Positions 63,203 through 64,000 of a DNA stretch of 64,000 nucleotides are shown here, piece after piece (within the stretch, counting starts at the first letter, position 1; every line of letters starts with the position of its first letter). The DNA comes from CCMP332 sp040218795 (GTDB lineage Bacteria; Bacteroidota; Bacteroidia; Cytophagales; CCMP332): NCBI GenBank assembly GCA_040218795.1, contig JAVJQT010000008.1, positions 62,001 to 126,000 of the forward strand, given 5' to 3'. The notes below the pieces were generated by a model that did not search any database, was not told the DNA's origin, and saw nothing but the letters and a program-made list of their open reading frames with translations. The translations under genes were made by a program, and so were the position numbers.

Positions 63203-63223
63203 ATCTTGAGATTGAATATCCAC

Positions 63224-63243
63224 GCAAATTTGAACATATTTGC
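63224..63243. promoter_or_regulatory. Palindrome in the divergent methyltransferase/mutS region
   Basis: GCAAAT (63224-63229) and ATTTGC (63238-63243) are inverted around 8 bases, midway between the two divergent starts (63202 and 63261). TTTG occurs on both strands here, so overlapping promoters are possible. Confidence 0.3.
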
Positions 63244-63260
63244 AGAGACCTGCCAAGCAC

Positions 63261-64000
63261 ATGCCTAAGACTAAGGACAAAAAAGAAACTCCGTTAATGA
63301 AACAGTACTATGCCATCAAGGCAAAGCACCCAGGTGCAATACTGTTGTTTAGGGTCGGAGACTTCTACGAAACTTTTGCTGAGGATGCCGAGATTGCCAG
63401 TAAAATACTGGGCATTGTACTTACTAAAAGAGCCAACGGCTCTGCATCTGAAGTTGAATTGGCAGGGTTTCCGCATCATTCCCTCGAATCCTACCTTCCA
63501 AAACTTGTCCGTGCAGGCCAAAGGGTCGCCATCTGCGATCAACTGGAAGATCCCAGTACAGCTAAAGGAATAGTCAAACGCGGTGTTACTGAATTAGTAA
63601 CACCCGGTGTTTCTTTTAATGATAATGTCCTCGATCAAAATAAAAACAACTATCTCGCTTCAATTTATAATGATGCTGATTTAAACGGAATTGCATTTTT
63701 AGATATTTCTACCGGTCAGTTCATGCTGGCACAGGGAAGTAGTGATTACATTGAAAAATTGCTACAGGGTTTTCAGCCAAGAGAGGTATTGTACCGGAAA
63801 AGTGATAAAAAAGTCTGGCAAAATAAACTCGATGAAAAATATCATGTGTATTACATGGATGACTGGATTTACACTTTTGATTTTGCCAATGAAACGCTAA
63901 TCAACCACTTTCAAACACAAAACCTTAAAGGCTTCGGAATTGAAAATCAGAAACAGGGAATAACAGCGGCCGGAGCCATCCTTCAGTATCTGGATGAAAC
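63261..64000 (+). CDS. mutS: DNA mismatch repair protein MutS, partial
   Basis: The first 246 codons are present; the gene runs off the right edge. The N-terminal mismatch-binding domain is clear: LMKQYYAIKAKHPGAILLFRVGDFYETF contains the Phe-x-Glu (F-Y-E) motif that stacks on the mismatched base. ELAGFPHH, VAICDQLEDP, KRGVTELVTPG and LDISTGQF are further MutS landmarks. The ATG at 63261 begins MPKTKDKKETPL. It is divergent from the RNA methyltransferase gene with 58 bases between starts. Confidence 0.97.
   Translation, partial: MPKTKDKKETPLMKQYYAIKAKHPGAILLFRVGDFYETFAEDAEIASKILGIVLTKRANGSASEVELAGFPHHSLESYLPKLVRAGQRVAICDQLEDPSTAKGIVKRGVTELVTPGVSFNDNVLDQNKNNYLASIYNDADLNGIAFLDISTGQFMLAQGSSDYIEKLLQGFQPREVLYRKSDKKVWQNKLDEKYHVYYMDDWIYTFDFANETLINHFQTQNLKGFGIENQKQGITAAGAILQYLDE

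Overview
This window comes from a member of the Bacteroidota, probably a Cytophagales/Saprospirales-like environmental lineage. The signs are a TAnnTTTG-type -7 promoter element, little use of Shine-Dalgarno sites, frequent TTG starts, tRNAs without an encoded CCA, many cargo proteins with a C-terminal type IX secretion system (T9SS) sorting domain, a TonB receptor paired with a DUF4249 lipoprotein, a DUF4836 lipoprotein and an S46 peptidase. The exact genus cannot be read from the sequence. All functional calls rest on motif recognition by eye; no search was run.

Layout. 1-5572: a truncated heme-motif lipoprotein (DUF3365 type), release factor 1 (prfA), a beta-helix lipoprotein, a DinB-like protein, a MazG/PRA-PH-like pyrophosphohydrolase and a secreted M28 peptidase. 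5758-20387: a secretome block with an M43 metalloprotease (frameshifted just before its end), a T9SS protein, a 76-bp remnant of a second M28 peptidase gene, and a 2438-residue adhesin-like protein with an ordered three-type repeat array. 20389-28267: tandem universal stress protein, htpG, a T9SS protein, a DUF6364/PIN toxin-antitoxin pair, aspS and a type II NADH dehydrogenase.

28325-35776 is a compact co-directional run: DUF4836 lipoprotein, ABC ATPase, FtsX-type permease, GT2 enzyme, cellulose-synthase-like GT2, GT-C mannosyltransferase-like protein and a membrane protein. Most junctions overlap or nearly touch. It looks like a surface glycan or glycolipid operon.

36439-44341 holds a secreted endonuclease I, then an AT-rich accessory stretch ending at two tRNA genes (Leu-UAA, Gly-GCC). 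The accessory genes are a PHP-domain/SMC-like ATPase (TrlF type), a DUF2971 protein, a PqiA-like membrane protein and a winged-helix/PD-(D/E)XK nuclease. This is the best candidate for an undescribed system, most likely antiviral or anti-plasmid, though that is inference.

44843-64000: a CPBP protease, a membrane-linked AraC regulator, a DUF1579 protein, large T9SS proteins with VCBS/ASPIC and LamG modules, a TonB receptor with DUF4249 partner, a sugar dehydrogenase lipoprotein, a DPP11-like S46 peptidase, a VOC protein, an RNA 2'-O-methyltransferase and the start of mutS. The secreted peptidases, endonuclease, adhesins and TonB/DUF4249 uptake pair fit an organism living on proteins, DNA and particle surfaces.
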